The notes: a model not told the origin generated them from the letters alone. Shown: positions 27,202-36,833, numbered from the stretch's first letter. The stretch: DNA of 64,000 nucleotides from an uncultured Lachnospiraceae bacterium (GCA_947089905.1 CAMUMG010000001.1:186001-250000), one strand, 5' to 3'. Numbers and translations: made by a program.

Positions 27202-28233
27202 ATGAGGATTCTACTTATTGGAGGAACTGGAACGATTAGTATGGCAGTTACTAAAAAAATTTTTCAGGAAAAGAAACACGAAATTTATTTATTAAATCGT
27301 GGAAACCATATAAAAGAATTGCCAGAAGGTATTATATCTATCATTTGTGATATAGAAAGAGAAGAGGCTGTTAAACAAGCTCTTTTTGGAATTCATTTTG
27401 ACGTAGTAGTTGATTTTATTGCATTTACCCCAAACCAACTAGAACGAGATTATCGACTCTTTTATGGAAAAACAGATCAATTTATTTTTATTAGTTCAGC
27501 ATCTGCTTATCAAAAACCTCTAAAAAACTTTCAAATTACAGAAGATACTCCTCTTGACAATCCATACTGGAAATATTCCAGAAATAAAATTGTCTGTGAG
27601 GAATTTTTAATGAAAAAGTATCATGAAGAAGCATTTCCAGTTACTATTGTACGTCCAAGCCACACATATGACGAGCGACGTATACCACTTGGTGTTCATG
27701 GAGAGAATGGTAGTTATTCTGTGATTCATCGTATGTTATGCCAAAAGCCAGTTATTATTCATGGAGATGGAACTTCTCTTTGGGTTATGACACATAGTAA
27801 CGATTTTGCAGAGGCATTTGTTGGTTTACTTGGAAATACAAATGCGATTGGAGAAGCTGTACAAATTACAGGAGATGAAGTTTTAACATGGAATCAAATT
27901 TATCAAATTATTGCAGATGTGTTAGGAGTACCACTACATCCTTATTATGTGGCATCTGAATTCTTAGATCGCTGTGGATTTTATGATTTTAAAGGTTCTT
28001 TATTAGGTGATAAATCAAATAGTGTACTCTTTGAAAATACAAAGCTAAAACGTTTAGTACCTGAATTTAAACAAAAGATTTACTTTAAGGAAGGAATTCA
28101 AAATGCAGTTCAATATATATCGACACATCCAGAATGTCAAATACAAGATCCAAAATTTGATTTTTGGTGTGATGAAGTAATTCGACAATTAGATCTCACG
28201 GCTGAATCAATTTTAAAGGCAACTACAAAATAG
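27202..28233 (+). CDS. NAD-dependent epimerase/dehydratase family protein
   Basis: A 343-residue atypical/extended short-chain dehydrogenase. The N-terminal Rossmann motif is LIGGTGTISMAV, followed by NRGNH (cofactor selection), FISSASAYQ and YSRNKIVCEEFL, where the YxxxK pair is Y...NK, and RPSHTYDERRIP. Close relatives are annotated as nucleoside-diphosphate-sugar epimerases. The substrate cannot be inferred. It lies 24 bp after the recombinase-like gene and 13 bp before an amidohydrolase gene; the three may be co-transcribed. Confidence 0.8.
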   Translation: MRILLIGGTGTISMAVTKKIFQEKKHEIYLLNRGNHIKELPEGIISIICDIEREEAVKQALFGIHFDVVVDFIAFTPNQLERDYRLFYGKTDQFIFISSASAYQKPLKNFQITEDTPLDNPYWKYSRNKIVCEEFLMKKYHEEAFPVTIVRPSHTYDERRIPLGVHGENGSYSVIHRMLCQKPVIIHGDGTSLWVMTHSNDFAEAFVGLLGNTNAIGEAVQITGDEVLTWNQIYQIIADVLGVPLHPYYVASEFLDRCGFYDFKGSLLGDKSNSVLFENTKLKRLVPEFKQKIYFKEGIQNAVQYISTHPECQIQDPKFDFWCDEVIRQLDLTAESILKATTK

Positions 28234-28246
28234 AAAGGAAAATGAT

Positions 28247-29851
28247 ATGAAGAAAAATGATATAAGTGAACTTATTTTTTATAATGGAAATATTCTTACT
28301 ATGGAAGAACAAAAGCAAAATCCTTCAGCAGTTTATATTAAAGATGGAATCATTCAAACAGTTGGAACAAAAGAAGAGGTAATGGCTACTGTTACTAGTC
28401 CAAATGGAGCAGAAGTCATTAATTTAGATGGAAGAACATTAATGCCATCTTTTATTGATTCTCATGGACATTTCACAGGATATGCAAATTCTATCTTACA
28501 AGTTCCCTTAGAAGAAGCTACTACATTAGAAGAGATTTCTTCCAGAATTTCTAATTATATTCAAAGCAATCATATTCAACCTGGAACTTGGGTGATTGGA
28601 AAAGGATATGATCAAAATATTCTTCCCGGAAAGTGTCATCCATCAAAAGAAGTGTTAGATGCAGCAGCTCCAAATCATCCAGTAGTCATTCAGCATAATT
28701 CTAGTCATATGGGAGTATTAAATAGTCTTGCCTTATCAAAATTAAATCTTACTGTAGAAGCCTCATGTCCACAGGGAGGAAAAATAGAGATAAAGGATGG
28801 AGAACTCACAGGATATTTAGAAGAAGCTGCTTTCACTTCTTATCTTCAAAAAGTTCCAATGCCATCTATAGAAGATTTAATGAATTCTTATGTAAAAATT
28901 CAAGATCGATATGCTGCCTTTGGAATTACAACTGTACAAGAAGGAATGATGCCAGATGCACTTGGCAAACTATATCAGAAATTATTAGAACAAAAACTTC
29001 TAAAATTAGATGTTGTTGGTTATGCAGATTGTGAAAGAGGACAAACCTTGTTTCAACAATTTTCTGAACATGAATATGACAGACATTTTCGATTGGGTGG
29101 GTATAAGACTTTTTTAGATGGTTCTCCGCAAGGGCGTACCGCTTGGATGCGAAAACCATATGTTGGTTCTAACGATAACTATTGCGGATATCCGACGATT
29201 ACAAAAGAAAAACTTTATAAACAAGTCTTTCGTGCTTATGAAGAAGGAAGACAAATTTTAGCACATTGTAATGGAGATGCGGCAGCAGAACTTTACTTAA
29301 ATGTATTAAAAGAAGTTCAATCAGAAAAGAAGGATACAATAAAAGACATTCGACCAGTTATGATCCATGCACAGCTTCTTGGAAAAGATCAAATTCCTAT
29401 GGTGAAAGAGTGTGATGTAATTCTTTCTTTTTTTGCAGCTCATGTCTACCATTGGGGAGATGTTCATATTGAAAACTTTGGGATGGAAAGAGCATCTGGT
29501 ATCAGTCCGGCAGGTTCTGCAAAAAAAGCAGGAATTTGTTATACCTTTCATCAAGATGCACCAGTAATTGAGCCAAATATGTTAGAAACAATTTGGTGTG
29601 CTACAAATCGAATCACCAAACGGGGGATATTGTTAGGCGAAGATGAAAAAGTTAGTGTATTAGATGCTTTAAAGGCAGTTACAATCCATGCAGCAAGACA
29701 ATATTTTGAAGAAAAGGAAAAGGGAAGTATAAAAGCTGGAAAGCGGGCAGATTTTATTTTATTAGATCAAAATCCATTAGAAACTCCAATAGAAGATCTT
29801 AGAAAGATACATGTCTTAGAAACTTACAAAGATGGAGTAAAAATCTATTAA
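28247..29851 (+). CDS. Amidohydrolase family protein (YtcJ-like)
   Basis: A 534-residue metal-dependent hydrolase of the YtcJ/amidohydrolase-3 family. A beta-sandwich N-terminus (YNGNILTMEEQKQNPSAVYIKDGII) leads to the metal motif SHGHFTGY, then ILAHCNGDAA and TFHQDAPVIEPNM, and ends with GSIKAGKRADFILLDQNPLETP. The predicted activity is hydrolysis of a C-N bond in an unknown substrate. GAAAGGA precedes ATG 28247. Confidence 0.87.
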   Translation: MKKNDISELIFYNGNILTMEEQKQNPSAVYIKDGIIQTVGTKEEVMATVTSPNGAEVINLDGRTLMPSFIDSHGHFTGYANSILQVPLEEATTLEEISSRISNYIQSNHIQPGTWVIGKGYDQNILPGKCHPSKEVLDAAAPNHPVVIQHNSSHMGVLNSLALSKLNLTVEASCPQGGKIEIKDGELTGYLEEAAFTSYLQKVPMPSIEDLMNSYVKIQDRYAAFGITTVQEGMMPDALGKLYQKLLEQKLLKLDVVGYADCERGQTLFQQFSEHEYDRHFRLGGYKTFLDGSPQGRTAWMRKPYVGSNDNYCGYPTITKEKLYKQVFRAYEEGRQILAHCNGDAAAELYLNVLKEVQSEKKDTIKDIRPVMIHAQLLGKDQIPMVKECDVILSFFAAHVYHWGDVHIENFGMERASGISPAGSAKKAGICYTFHQDAPVIEPNMLETIWCATNRITKRGILLGEDEKVSVLDALKAVTIHAARQYFEEKEKGSIKAGKRADFILLDQNPLETPIEDLRKIHVLETYKDGVKIY

Positions 29852-29933
29852 AGGAAATTTAGTGTAGATTTTAATTAAAATTTGTGTTAAGATAAAACAA
29901 CTTAATTAAAAAAACACAGAAAAGAGGTTAAGT

Positions 29934-31169
29934 ATGTATTCTTTTGATGAAATCAAAGCGTTTGATCCAGAATTAACAAAAAGTATAGAAGACGAAATCC
30001 ATCGTCAGGACAGTCATATTGAGTTAATTGCTTCAGAAAATTTTGTTAGTAAGGCAGTAATGGCAACAATGGGAAGTCCACTGACTAATAAATATGCAGA
30101 AGGTTATCCAGCAAAACGATATTACGGGGGCTGTGAATTTGTTGATGTTGCAGAATGTTTAGCTATTGAACGTGCAAAACAGCTATTTGGATGTACGTAT
30201 GCCAATGTGCAACCTCACTCTGGTGCTCAGGCAAATATGGCAGTCTTTTTTGCTTTGCTTGAGCCAGGAGATACTGTGATGGGAATGAATTTGGCACATG
30301 GTGGACATTTAACACATGGTAGTCCAGTTAATTTTTCTGGAAACTATTTTAAGATTGTTCCTTATGGAGTAAATGAAAATGGATTTTTAGATTATGATGA
30401 AATTGAGCAAATAGCAAAACAATGTAGTCCAAAGTTAATTATTGCAGGTGCAAGTGCCTATGCCAGAGCGATTGACTTTAAACGATTCCGTCAAATTGCG
30501 GATGAAGTTGGTGCATATCTTATGGTCGACATGGCACATATTGCAGGACTGGTGGCAACAGGAGTTCATGAAAGTCCTATTCCATATGCTCATGTTACAA
30601 CTACTACAACACACAAAACTCTGCGAGGACCAAGAGGTGGAATGATTCTTTCCAGTGAAGAATTTGCCACAGAGCATAAATTGAATAAGGCAGTCTTTCC
30701 GGGAATTCAGGGCGGTCCATTAATGCACGTGATTGCGGCAAAAGCAGTCTGTTTTAAAGAAGCATTATCATCTGAATTTAAAGAATATGCTAAACAAATT
30801 GTAGAAAATGCAAAAGCTTTATGTAACGAATTACAAGACAGAGGATTTCAGATTGTTTCTGGAGGAACAGACAATCATTTGATGCTTGTAGATCTGCAAA
30901 ATATGCAGATTACAGGAAAAGAAGCAGAGCATCTGTTGGATGAGGCAAATATTACCTGTAATAAAAATACAGTCCCAAATGATCCAACTTCTCCATTTGT
31001 AACTAGTGGAATACGGTTAGGAACCCCTGCAGTGACAACCAGAGGTTTTTCAAAAGAAGATATGAAAATAATTGCAGAAGCAATTTCTATTGTATTAAAA
31101 GATCGTAATTTAGAACAGGCAAAAACTTTAGTAGCATCCTTAACAGCGGCACATCCACTGCCATACTAA
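29934..31169 (+). CDS. glyA: Serine hydroxymethyltransferase GlyA
   Basis: A 411-residue PLP enzyme interconverting serine and glycine with tetrahydrofolate, the main one-carbon source. Visible signatures are [48 protein letters not shown] and the PLP lysine in [15 protein letters not shown] (K228), with [15 protein letters not shown] near the end. The length is standard. AGAGG lies before ATG 29934. It appears to be transcribed alone. Confidence 0.97.
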   Translation: MYSFDEIKAFDPELTKSIEDEIHRQDSHIELIASENFVSKAVMATMGSPLTNKYAEGYPAKRYYGGCEFVDVAECLAIERAKQLFGCTYANVQPHSGAQANMAVFFALLEPGDTVMGMNLAHGGHLTHGSPVNFSGNYFKIVPYGVNENGFLDYDEIEQIAKQCSPKLIIAGASAYARAIDFKRFRQIADEVGAYLMVDMAHIAGLVATGVHESPIPYAHVTTTTTHKTLRGPRGGMILSSEEFATEHKLNKAVFPGIQGGPLMHVIAAKAVCFKEALSSEFKEYAKQIVENAKALCNELQDRGFQIVSGGTDNHLMLVDLQNMQITGKEAEHLLDEANITCNKNTVPNDPTSPFVTSGIRLGTPAVTTRGFSKEDMKIIAEAISIVLKDRNLEQAKTLVASLTAAHPLPY

Positions 31170-31250
31170 ATAAAATAAAGCATCTCGGCTTATGAAGTTG
31201 TATTATTTTGGGTATACTTCCAATAAAACCAAATAGTCGAGGTGTTTAAA

Positions 31251-32666
31251 ATGGAAGAACTACATGGAAGTTTTGATGAAAAAATAGCTTATTTAAAAGA
31301 GCAATTACGTGCAGATGAAAATTTTGATATCATATATCGTTGTTTTTTAATTGGAAATCGGTCAGCTTGTGTCTATTTTATTGATGGTTTAGTAAAAGAT
31401 GAAATCATGCAAAAACTTTTACAATATTTTGGAGATACAAAGCCCGAAGATGTTCCCGAAGATGCTTATGAAATGCTCAAAAAACATCTTCCTTATATTG
31501 AAGTAGATAAATTTACAAAAGTAGAGGATATTCTAAAAAATATTCTATCAGGTGTTCCATGTCTTGTAATTGATGGATATAACGAAGTAATTGCTATTGA
31601 CTGTCGAACATATCCAGCAAGAAGTGTAAGTGAGCCAGAAAAAGATAAAGCTATGCGTGGATCTAAAGATGGTTTTGTAGAAACAGTTGTATTTAATACA
31701 GCACTGATTCGCCGTAGAATTCGAAGTCCAAAGTTAATTATGAAAATGATGGAAGCAGGAAAAAGTTCAAAAACAGATATTGTTGTCTGTTACATGCAGG
31801 ATCGTGTAAATCAGAAATTATTAGATACGATTACAAAAAAGATTGAGTCAATTCAAGTAGATTCTCTAACCATGAATCAAGAGAGTTTAGCAGAATGTCT
31901 ATATCGTCAAAAATGGTTAAATCCTTTTCCAAAATTTAAGTATTCGGAACGACCTGATACTGCTGCTGCCTGTATTTTAGAAGGAAATATCGTAATTTTA
32001 GTAGACAATTCTCCTTCTGCTATGATTGTACCTGCTTCCGTTTTTGATATTATTGAAGAAGCAGACGATTATTACTTTCCTCCTGTCACAGGAACATATC
32101 TGCGACTTTCTAGGTTTTTGATTAATATTGTAGCACTCATTTTAACTCCAACTTTTATCTTATTAACGGATCATCCAAATTGGATTCCAGATGGATTTGA
32201 ATTTATTATGACAAAAGAACCTATGAACATCCCTTTAATCTGGCAATTTTTAATTTTGGAATTTGCAATAGATGGATTAAGACTGGCATCTTTAAGTACG
32301 CCTAGTATGTTAAGTACACCACTTAGTGTTATGGCGGCTTTAGTAATTGGAGAATTTACAGTAAGTTCTGGATGGTTTAATGCAGAGGCTATGCTTTACA
32401 TGGCATTTGTCGCTATCGCAAGTTATACACAAGCCAGTTATGAACTTGGCTATGCACTTAAATTTATGCGAATCATTCTTTTAATCTTAACCTCTCTTTT
32501 TGAATTATATGGATATATTGGAGGAATTATACTAACTTGTGTAATGATTATCTGTAATAAAACAATGGATGGAAGAAGTTATATTTATCCGCTTTTTCCA
32601 TTTAACGGTAAGAAATTATTACGACGCTTTTTCCGTGTAAGCCTACCAAAAAGTGAAAATCAATAA
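31251..32666 (+). CDS. spoVAF: GerA-family spore germination protein, SpoVAF-like
   Basis: A 471-residue GerA/SpoVAF-type membrane protein. The N-terminal half is cytoplasmic, with family blocks SVSEPEKDKAMRGSKDGFVETVVFNTALIRRRIR and VDNSPSAMIVPAS. The C-terminal half has about five membrane helices (SRFLINIVALILTPTFILL and on). The start is ATG 31251, with GAGGTG at 31240-31244 as SD; an in-frame GTG at 31242 overlaps that SD. Members help spores respond to germinants or release dipicolinate. It stands alone, without gerAB, gerAC or other spoVA genes, which favours SpoVAF over a full receptor A subunit. Confidence 0.82.
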   Translation: MEELHGSFDEKIAYLKEQLRADENFDIIYRCFLIGNRSACVYFIDGLVKDEIMQKLLQYFGDTKPEDVPEDAYEMLKKHLPYIEVDKFTKVEDILKNILSGVPCLVIDGYNEVIAIDCRTYPARSVSEPEKDKAMRGSKDGFVETVVFNTALIRRRIRSPKLIMKMMEAGKSSKTDIVVCYMQDRVNQKLLDTITKKIESIQVDSLTMNQESLAECLYRQKWLNPFPKFKYSERPDTAAACILEGNIVILVDNSPSAMIVPASVFDIIEEADDYYFPPVTGTYLRLSRFLINIVALILTPTFILLTDHPNWIPDGFEFIMTKEPMNIPLIWQFLILEFAIDGLRLASLSTPSMLSTPLSVMAALVIGEFTVSSGWFNAEAMLYMAFVAIASYTQASYELGYALKFMRIILLILTSLFELYGYIGGIILTCVMIICNKTMDGRSYIYPLFPFNGKKLLRRFFRVSLPKSENQ

Positions 32667-32713
32667 GAATTTAAAAATAAATAATGAAATTAATAAAGGT
32701 TTTGAAAACAAAG

Positions 32714-32742
32714 ATGACAATTTAAAAGAATTATGATATAAT
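32714..32742 (+). promoter_or_regulatory. Sigma-A promoter upstream of the ABC transporter
   Basis: ATGACA (32714-32719) and TATAAT (32737-32742) are 17 bp apart, one mismatch from consensus at -35. The predicted transcript starts about 32749, immediately before a terminator-like hairpin. Confidence 0.7.
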
Positions 32743-32752
32743 ATGGAAACAA

Positions 32753-32786
32753 AAAGGCAGGAGAAGAAAACATTCCTGCCTTTCTA
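32753..32786 (+). terminator. Terminator-like hairpin in the ABC-transporter leader
   Basis: AAAGGCAGGA and TCCTGCCTTT form a perfect 10-bp stem around an 11-nt loop, followed by TCTAAT. It begins within about 5 nt of the predicted start site, so it may be an attenuator or 5' stabiliser, or the terminator of the germination gene. Confidence 0.6.
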
Positions 32787-32835
32787 ATATTTGTAATTCG
32801 TTCATTTAATTAAGATAGAACAGAAATGAGGTTGT

Positions 32836-33540
32836 ATGGGAAGCTTTGTAGAATTTCAAAAAGTTAAAAAAGTATATCAAACAGGAGAGGTAACGATTGA
32901 GGCACTACATGAAGTAAGTTTTGAAGTAGAAAAAGGAGAGTTTTGTGTTATTGTAGGTGCATCTGGTGCAGGAAAGACCACTATTTTAAATATTCTTGGA
33001 GGAATGGATACCTTAACAGAGGGACAAGTTTTTTTAGATGGAAAAGATATTGGACATATGAATAAAAAGCAACTAACAATCTATCGCCGATATGATATTG
33101 GTTTTGTATTCCAATTTTATAATCTTGTCCCAAATTTGACTGCCTTAGAGAATGTTGAATTAGCAGCACAGATTTGTAAAGATCCTCTTAATGCTTCTAC
33201 TGTATTAGAACAAGTAGGATTAAAAGAAAGAATGGCAAATTTTCCAGCACAGTTATCTGGTGGAGAACAGCAAAGAGTTGCTATTGCCAGAGCACTTGCT
33301 AAAAATCCAAAATTACTATTATGTGATGAGCCGACAGGAGCACTAGATTATAATACAGGTAAATCAGTATTAAAGTTACTTCAAGATACCTGTCGTAAGA
33401 TGGGTAGAACAGTTATTGTTATTACTCATAATCAAGCTCTAACTGCAATGGCAGATCGAGTGATTACTATAAAAAGTGGAACAGTATCCAATATGATACA
33501 AAATGATAAAATCGTAGATATTGAGCAAATCGAATGGTAG
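32836..33540 (+). CDS. ABC transporter ATP-binding protein (MacB/LolD type)
   Basis: A 234-residue ATPase of the MacB/LolD/YknY group. Walker [11 protein letters not shown]-loop [17 protein letters not shown], signature [15 protein letters not shown] and Walker [13 protein letters not shown] are complete. GAGGT precedes ATG 32836. It is followed after 10 bp by a large FtsX-type permease gene, its partner. These systems export peptides or drugs, or transmit force to extracytoplasmic enzymes; the substrate is unknown. Confidence 0.92.
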   Translation: MGSFVEFQKVKKVYQTGEVTIEALHEVSFEVEKGEFCVIVGASGAGKTTILNILGGMDTLTEGQVFLDGKDIGHMNKKQLTIYRRYDIGFVFQFYNLVPNLTALENVELAAQICKDPLNASTVLEQVGLKERMANFPAQLSGGEQQRVAIARALAKNPKLLLCDEPTGALDYNTGKSVLKLLQDTCRKMGRTVIVITHNQALTAMADRVITIKSGTVSNMIQNDKIVDIEQIEW

Positions 33541-33550
33541 GAGTATTAAA

Positions 33551-36343
33551 ATGAAATCGATGATAAGGAAAACTACAGTACGGGAGATTCGTAAAAGCTT
33601 TGGAAGATTCTTTGCCATTTTTGCTATTGTTGCTTTAGGAGTTGGATTTTTTGCGGGCTTAAAGGTGAGTAAGCAAACAATGCTACATACTGGCAACCGT
33701 TATATTTCTGAACAAAATTTATTTGATTTTCGGTTGCTTTCCACCATTGGATTTAATGTGGAAGAAGTAGAAGCATTTTCTAAACAAACAGATATTTTAC
33801 AAGCATCTGGATCATATACAACAGATATCTTATATCTAAATGAGGTTGGAAATGAGAGTGTATTAAAGGTACATTCTATAACTTCAAATATTAATGAGTT
33901 ATCTTTAACTGCTGGAAGGTTTCCAGAAACAGCACAAGAATGTATAGTAGATGATAAATTATTTTCAAAGGATAGTATTGGAACAAAAATTCAATTAAGT
34001 GATACAAATTCTGATGAAACAAAGGATTTCTTTTCCTTTCAAGAATATACAATTACAGGAATCGTTTCTTCTCCATACTATATTAATTTTGAACGTGGAA
34101 ATACATCACTTGGAAATGGGAAAATCAGTGGTTTTGTCTATCTTTTGCCAGAAGCCTTTAACAGTGAATATTATACCGAAGTTTTCCTAAAATTTAATCA
34201 TTCTTATGAAATTTATTCAAAAGATTATCAAACTTATTTAGAAGAAAAAAAGATATTTTGGGAAGAATTTTGTAAAACACAGGTACAAAAACGATATGAT
34301 ACTCTTTTAAGTGATGCTAAAAAGGAATGGGAAGATGCCCAAAAAGAGTTAGAGGATAAAAAAAATACTGCTCAAAAAGAACTTGATGATGCCTTAGGAC
34401 AGCTAGAAGAAGCAGATCTTCAGATAGAGGATGGAAAAACAAAACTTTTGCAGGCACAAGAACAGTTAGATTTAGCAAAAGCTTTTATGAGCGATCAGGA
34501 GTTTCAGGCTGCAAACAAAGATTTAACGATACAAAAACAAACCCTAGAAACTGTTATAGCAGAAACTGAAAAGGGATGGAAAGAGTACCATAAAAACAAC
34601 CAAAAATTTCAGACTGAAATCGCAGATGCACAGTCTAAGTTAGAAGATGCAAAGGAAGAAATTGATTCCCTCACACCACCAGATATATTTGTTTTAGATC
34701 GATCTTCTAATATTGGATATGTATGTTTTGAAAATGATTCTGATATTGTAGAAGGGATCGCAGATGTATTTCCAGTATTTTTCTTTTTAGTTGCTGCATT
34801 AGTTTGTATTACAACCATGAACCGAATGGTTGAGGAACAAAGAGTACAAATTGGCGTATTAAAGGCTTTAGGATATGATTCTATAACAATTATGGGAAAA
34901 TATATATTTTATTCAGGAAGTGCAGCATTATGTGGGTGTATTTTTGGATTTTTTGTAGGAACCATTCTATTTCCAAATGTCATTTGGCAGGCTTATAGAA
35001 TTATGTATGATTTACCTGATTTAGAATATGTATTTAATCCAATTTTAGCCTTGATTAGTCTTTTGGTAGCAATGTTTTGTTCTGTTGGTGCAACTTGGTT
35101 TTCCTGTCGTTATGAATTAAGAGAAACTCCTTCTAATTTACTTCGCCCTAAAACTCCAAAAGCAGGAAAACGAATTTTTTTAGAAAAACTCCCTTTTGTT
35201 TGGAAACGATTTAAGTTTCTTCATAAAGTAACAATGAGAAATATTTTTCGATATAAAAAAAGATTTTTTATGATGGTCGTTGGAATTAGTGGATGTACAG
35301 CTCTTTTAGTAACTGGATTTGGAATCAGAGATTCCATCGCCGATGTTGCAAAGCAGCAATTTGAAGAAATTCAGATTTATGATGGTTCTATTAATTTTCA
35401 AGAAGCACAGGATCCAACTGTGGAAACTGAATTTACAGAAACTGCAAAAAAATATGCTTCTTCTTATACTTATACAGCTGAAAAAAGTATTGAGCTTCTT
35501 TTTAAAGAAAAAACCAAAGAAATCAACTTAGTTATAGTAGAAGATTTTGAAAATACAGAAAAATTTTTAAATCTTCATCGTATCAATGATTCTTCTTTGA
35601 CATATCCTGAACTTAACAGTTGTATTATCTCACACAAAATAGCAAAAGATTATGGAATTTCAGAAGGAGATACTATTCGGTTAAGAGATGAAGATTTAAA
35701 GGAAATAGAAGTAATTGTAAGCGGAATTTTTGAAAACTTTGTCTACAATTATGTCTATCTTCGTTCAGATACTTATCAAGAAAAATTTGGACAAGCACCA
35801 GAATATAAATCTAGTTATGTCAATTTTTCAAAAGAACAAAATGTTCACCAAGTAGCAGCAGAGTTTATGAAATTAGAAACGGTTTCTTCTATAGCAGTCA
35901 ATGAAGATATGAAAGAACGTATTACAACAATGATGAGCAGTTTAAATTATATTGTAGCATTAGTAATTGTATGTGCTGCGTTTTTAGCCTTTATCGTTTT
36001 ATATAATTTAACTAATATTAATATTACAGAGCGAATTCGGGAAATTGCAACGATTAAAGTGTTAGGATTTTATAAAAGAGAAACCGCTTCTTATGTTTTT
36101 CGGGAAAATATTGTTCTAACTGCAATTGGAGGCATGGTTGGTCTTCCACTTGGAAAGGCACTGCATAGTTTTGTAATGTCACAGGTCAATGTAGATCTTA
36201 TTTCATTTGATGTCCATATTACTTTAATCAGTTATCTTCTTAGTATTATTTTTACCTTTTTCTTTGCTTTTTGTGTCAATCTTTTTATGACTGGCAAACT
36301 AGAAAAGATTAATATGGCAGAATCTTTAAAATCTGTAGATTAG
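33551..36343 (+). CDS. FtsX-like ABC transporter permease with extracytoplasmic coiled coil
   Basis: A 930-residue permease: a first membrane helix near residues 20-45, then a large extracytoplasmic region including an acidic coiled coil (about 240-365; EWEDAQKELEDKKNTAQKEL and repeats), three helices with the FtsX signature (MNRMVEEQRVQIGVLKALGY), a second extracytoplasmic domain and a final FtsX block (RIREIATIKVLGFYKRETASYVFRENI). The double FtsX layout with a coiled-coil arm is common in Clostridia. ATG 33551 is chosen because TAGGAG lies just upstream; the open frame back to 33521 overlaps the ATPase gene. Confidence 0.9.
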   Translation: MKSMIRKTTVREIRKSFGRFFAIFAIVALGVGFFAGLKVSKQTMLHTGNRYISEQNLFDFRLLSTIGFNVEEVEAFSKQTDILQASGSYTTDILYLNEVGNESVLKVHSITSNINELSLTAGRFPETAQECIVDDKLFSKDSIGTKIQLSDTNSDETKDFFSFQEYTITGIVSSPYYINFERGNTSLGNGKISGFVYLLPEAFNSEYYTEVFLKFNHSYEIYSKDYQTYLEEKKIFWEEFCKTQVQKRYDTLLSDAKKEWEDAQKELEDKKNTAQKELDDALGQLEEADLQIEDGKTKLLQAQEQLDLAKAFMSDQEFQAANKDLTIQKQTLETVIAETEKGWKEYHKNNQKFQTEIADAQSKLEDAKEEIDSLTPPDIFVLDRSSNIGYVCFENDSDIVEGIADVFPVFFFLVAALVCITTMNRMVEEQRVQIGVLKALGYDSITIMGKYIFYSGSAALCGCIFGFFVGTILFPNVIWQAYRIMYDLPDLEYVFNPILALISLLVAMFCSVGATWFSCRYELRETPSNLLRPKTPKAGKRIFLEKLPFVWKRFKFLHKVTMRNIFRYKKRFFMMVVGISGCTALLVTGFGIRDSIADVAKQQFEEIQIYDGSINFQEAQDPTVETEFTETAKKYASSYTYTAEKSIELLFKEKTKEINLVIVEDFENTEKFLNLHRINDSSLTYPELNSCIISHKIAKDYGISEGDTIRLRDEDLKEIEVIVSGIFENFVYNYVYLRSDTYQEKFGQAPEYKSSYVNFSKEQNVHQVAAEFMKLETVSSIAVNEDMKERITTMMSSLNYIVALVIVCAAFLAFIVLYNLTNINITERIREIATIKVLGFYKRETASYVFRENIVLTAIGGMVGLPLGKALHSFVMSQVNVDLISFDVHITLISYLLSIIFTFFFAFCVNLFMTGKLEKINMAESLKSVD

Positions 36344-36369
36344 TACTTTCCTTTTTTTTCGTAAAGTGC

Positions 36370-36375
36370 TATAAT
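36370..36375 (+). promoter_or_regulatory. Candidate -10 box for the structured-RNA array
   Basis: TATAAT at 36370-36375 places a start site near 36382-36388, exactly where the first structured domain begins (AAAGCGG at 36389). The -35 is weak: TTTCCT at 36347-36352, 17 bp upstream, matches TTGACA at three of six positions. Confidence 0.5.
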
Positions 36376-36387
36376 GAAAATAAGTAT

Positions 36388-36538
36388 AAAAGCGGTAACA
36401 GCAATGCTTTTAGCATATTGCAATTGATTAGGGATCAATTTAAACCGCTTTGTGGGTGAAGAGACCTTTGTTTTGAAAAAAAGAAAGATGCAGCAAAATC
36501 CTATTTATCCTACAAAAAGTAAGATATCCTCTTCACCC
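36388..36538 (+). ncRNA. Structured RNA 1: three-way-junction domain plus hairpin/CAGCAA domain
   Basis: Two domains are visible. The first (36389-36451) is closed by AAAGCGGT/ACCGCTTT and holds two hairpins (GCAAT...ATTGC with a bulge, and AATTGAT/ATCAATT), with ACAGCAA at 36398-36404. The second (36454-36538) is closed by a perfect 10-bp stem, GGGTGAAGAG/CTCTTCACCC, and holds a hairpin capped by GAAA, then GCAGCAA (36490-36496), then an imperfect hairpin (ATCCTAC/GTAAGAT). No tRNA D or T arm is present. The same plan recurs at 36674-36823, so this is a repeated RNA design, not a chance fold. A promoter-like TATAAT sits just upstream. The RNA is predicted only; function unknown. Confidence 0.65.
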
Positions 36539-36554
36539 TGCTTAAATAAAAAAC

Positions 36555-36670
36555 GGGGATATAGCTCAGATGGTAGAGCACGAAAAAAAGAGATTTGTAA
36601 AAATCTCTTACAGCAATTTTCTAAAGACCTGATAAGTCCGTTGTCGCTGGTTCGATTCCAGCTATCCCCA
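36555..36670 (+). tRNA. Interrupted tRNA-Ile(GAU)-like RNA, 43-nt insert at 28/29
   Basis: The acceptor GGGGATA/TATCCCC is 7 of 7 paired. The D arm (GCTC, AGATGGTA, GAGC) and T arm (GCTGG, TTCGATT, CCAGC) are perfect, and position 73 is A with no encoded CCA. After CG (36581-36582, positions 27-28) comes a 43-nt insert (36583-36625), then GAC CTGATAA GTCCG TTGTC. Removing the insert restores a perfect CGGAC/GTCCG anticodon stem, the loop CTGATAA with anticodon GAT and a total of exactly 73 nt. The insert is an 8-bp hairpin (AGAGATTT/AAATCTCT, loop GTAA region) followed by ACAGCAA (36610-36616). Whether the insert is removed, or the RNA works unspliced, is unknown. It lies 2 nt from the next RNA. 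Confidence 0.75.
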
Positions 36671-36673
36671 ATA

Positions 36674-36823
36674 AAAGCGGTAACAGCAATTTTATTTCGA
36701 TTGATCTGTCACATCAAACCCGATATATGCCGCTTTGTGGGTGAGGAGGAAAGAGAGTTGCAAAATTCTCTTACAGTAAACAACTTCTCGGTTTAAAACG
36801 GTTCGAATCCGCTCTCCTCACCC
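36674..36823 (+). ncRNA. Structured RNA 3: junction domain plus D-armless tRNA-like domain
   Basis: The first domain (36674-36736) is closed by AAAGCGG/CCGCTTT, has a TTGAT/ATCAA hairpin and ACAGCAA at 36683-36689, matching the first domain of the RNA at 36388. The second (36739-36823) is closed by a perfect 10-bp stem, GGGTGAGGAG/CTCCTCACCC, and contains an 8-bp hairpin (AGAGAGTT/AATTCTCT with one G-U, GCAA tetraloop), ACAGTAA (36773-36779) and a T-arm-like element with loop TTCGAAT (CGG/CCG). There is no D arm. A T-run follows the closing stem, so it may also act as a terminator. It looks like a hybrid between RNA 1 and the tRNA-like RNAs. Confidence 0.65.
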
Positions 36824-36833
36824 TTTTTTATTT

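Noticed and set aside
28765..29034. 89-codon plus-strand ORF inside the amidohydrolase gene
   Set aside because: Overlaps a clear enzyme gene in another frame; Cys- and Arg-rich shadow translation.
29852..29933. Riboswitch (glycine or THF type) upstream of glyA
   Set aside because: The leader is about 80 nt of AT-rich sequence without the conserved cores of those classes.
36626..36645. Hammerhead ribozyme core suggested by CTGATAAGTCC
   Set aside because: CTGATAA is the tRNA-Ile anticodon loop; the GAAA strand and three-helix arrangement of a hammerhead are absent.
36452..36796. A 114-codon ORF across the RNA array (contains GYSSDGRA)
   Set aside because: GYSSDGRA is the usual mistranslation of a tRNA 5' half; the frame crosses clear RNA structures, has no SD and ends inside another RNA.
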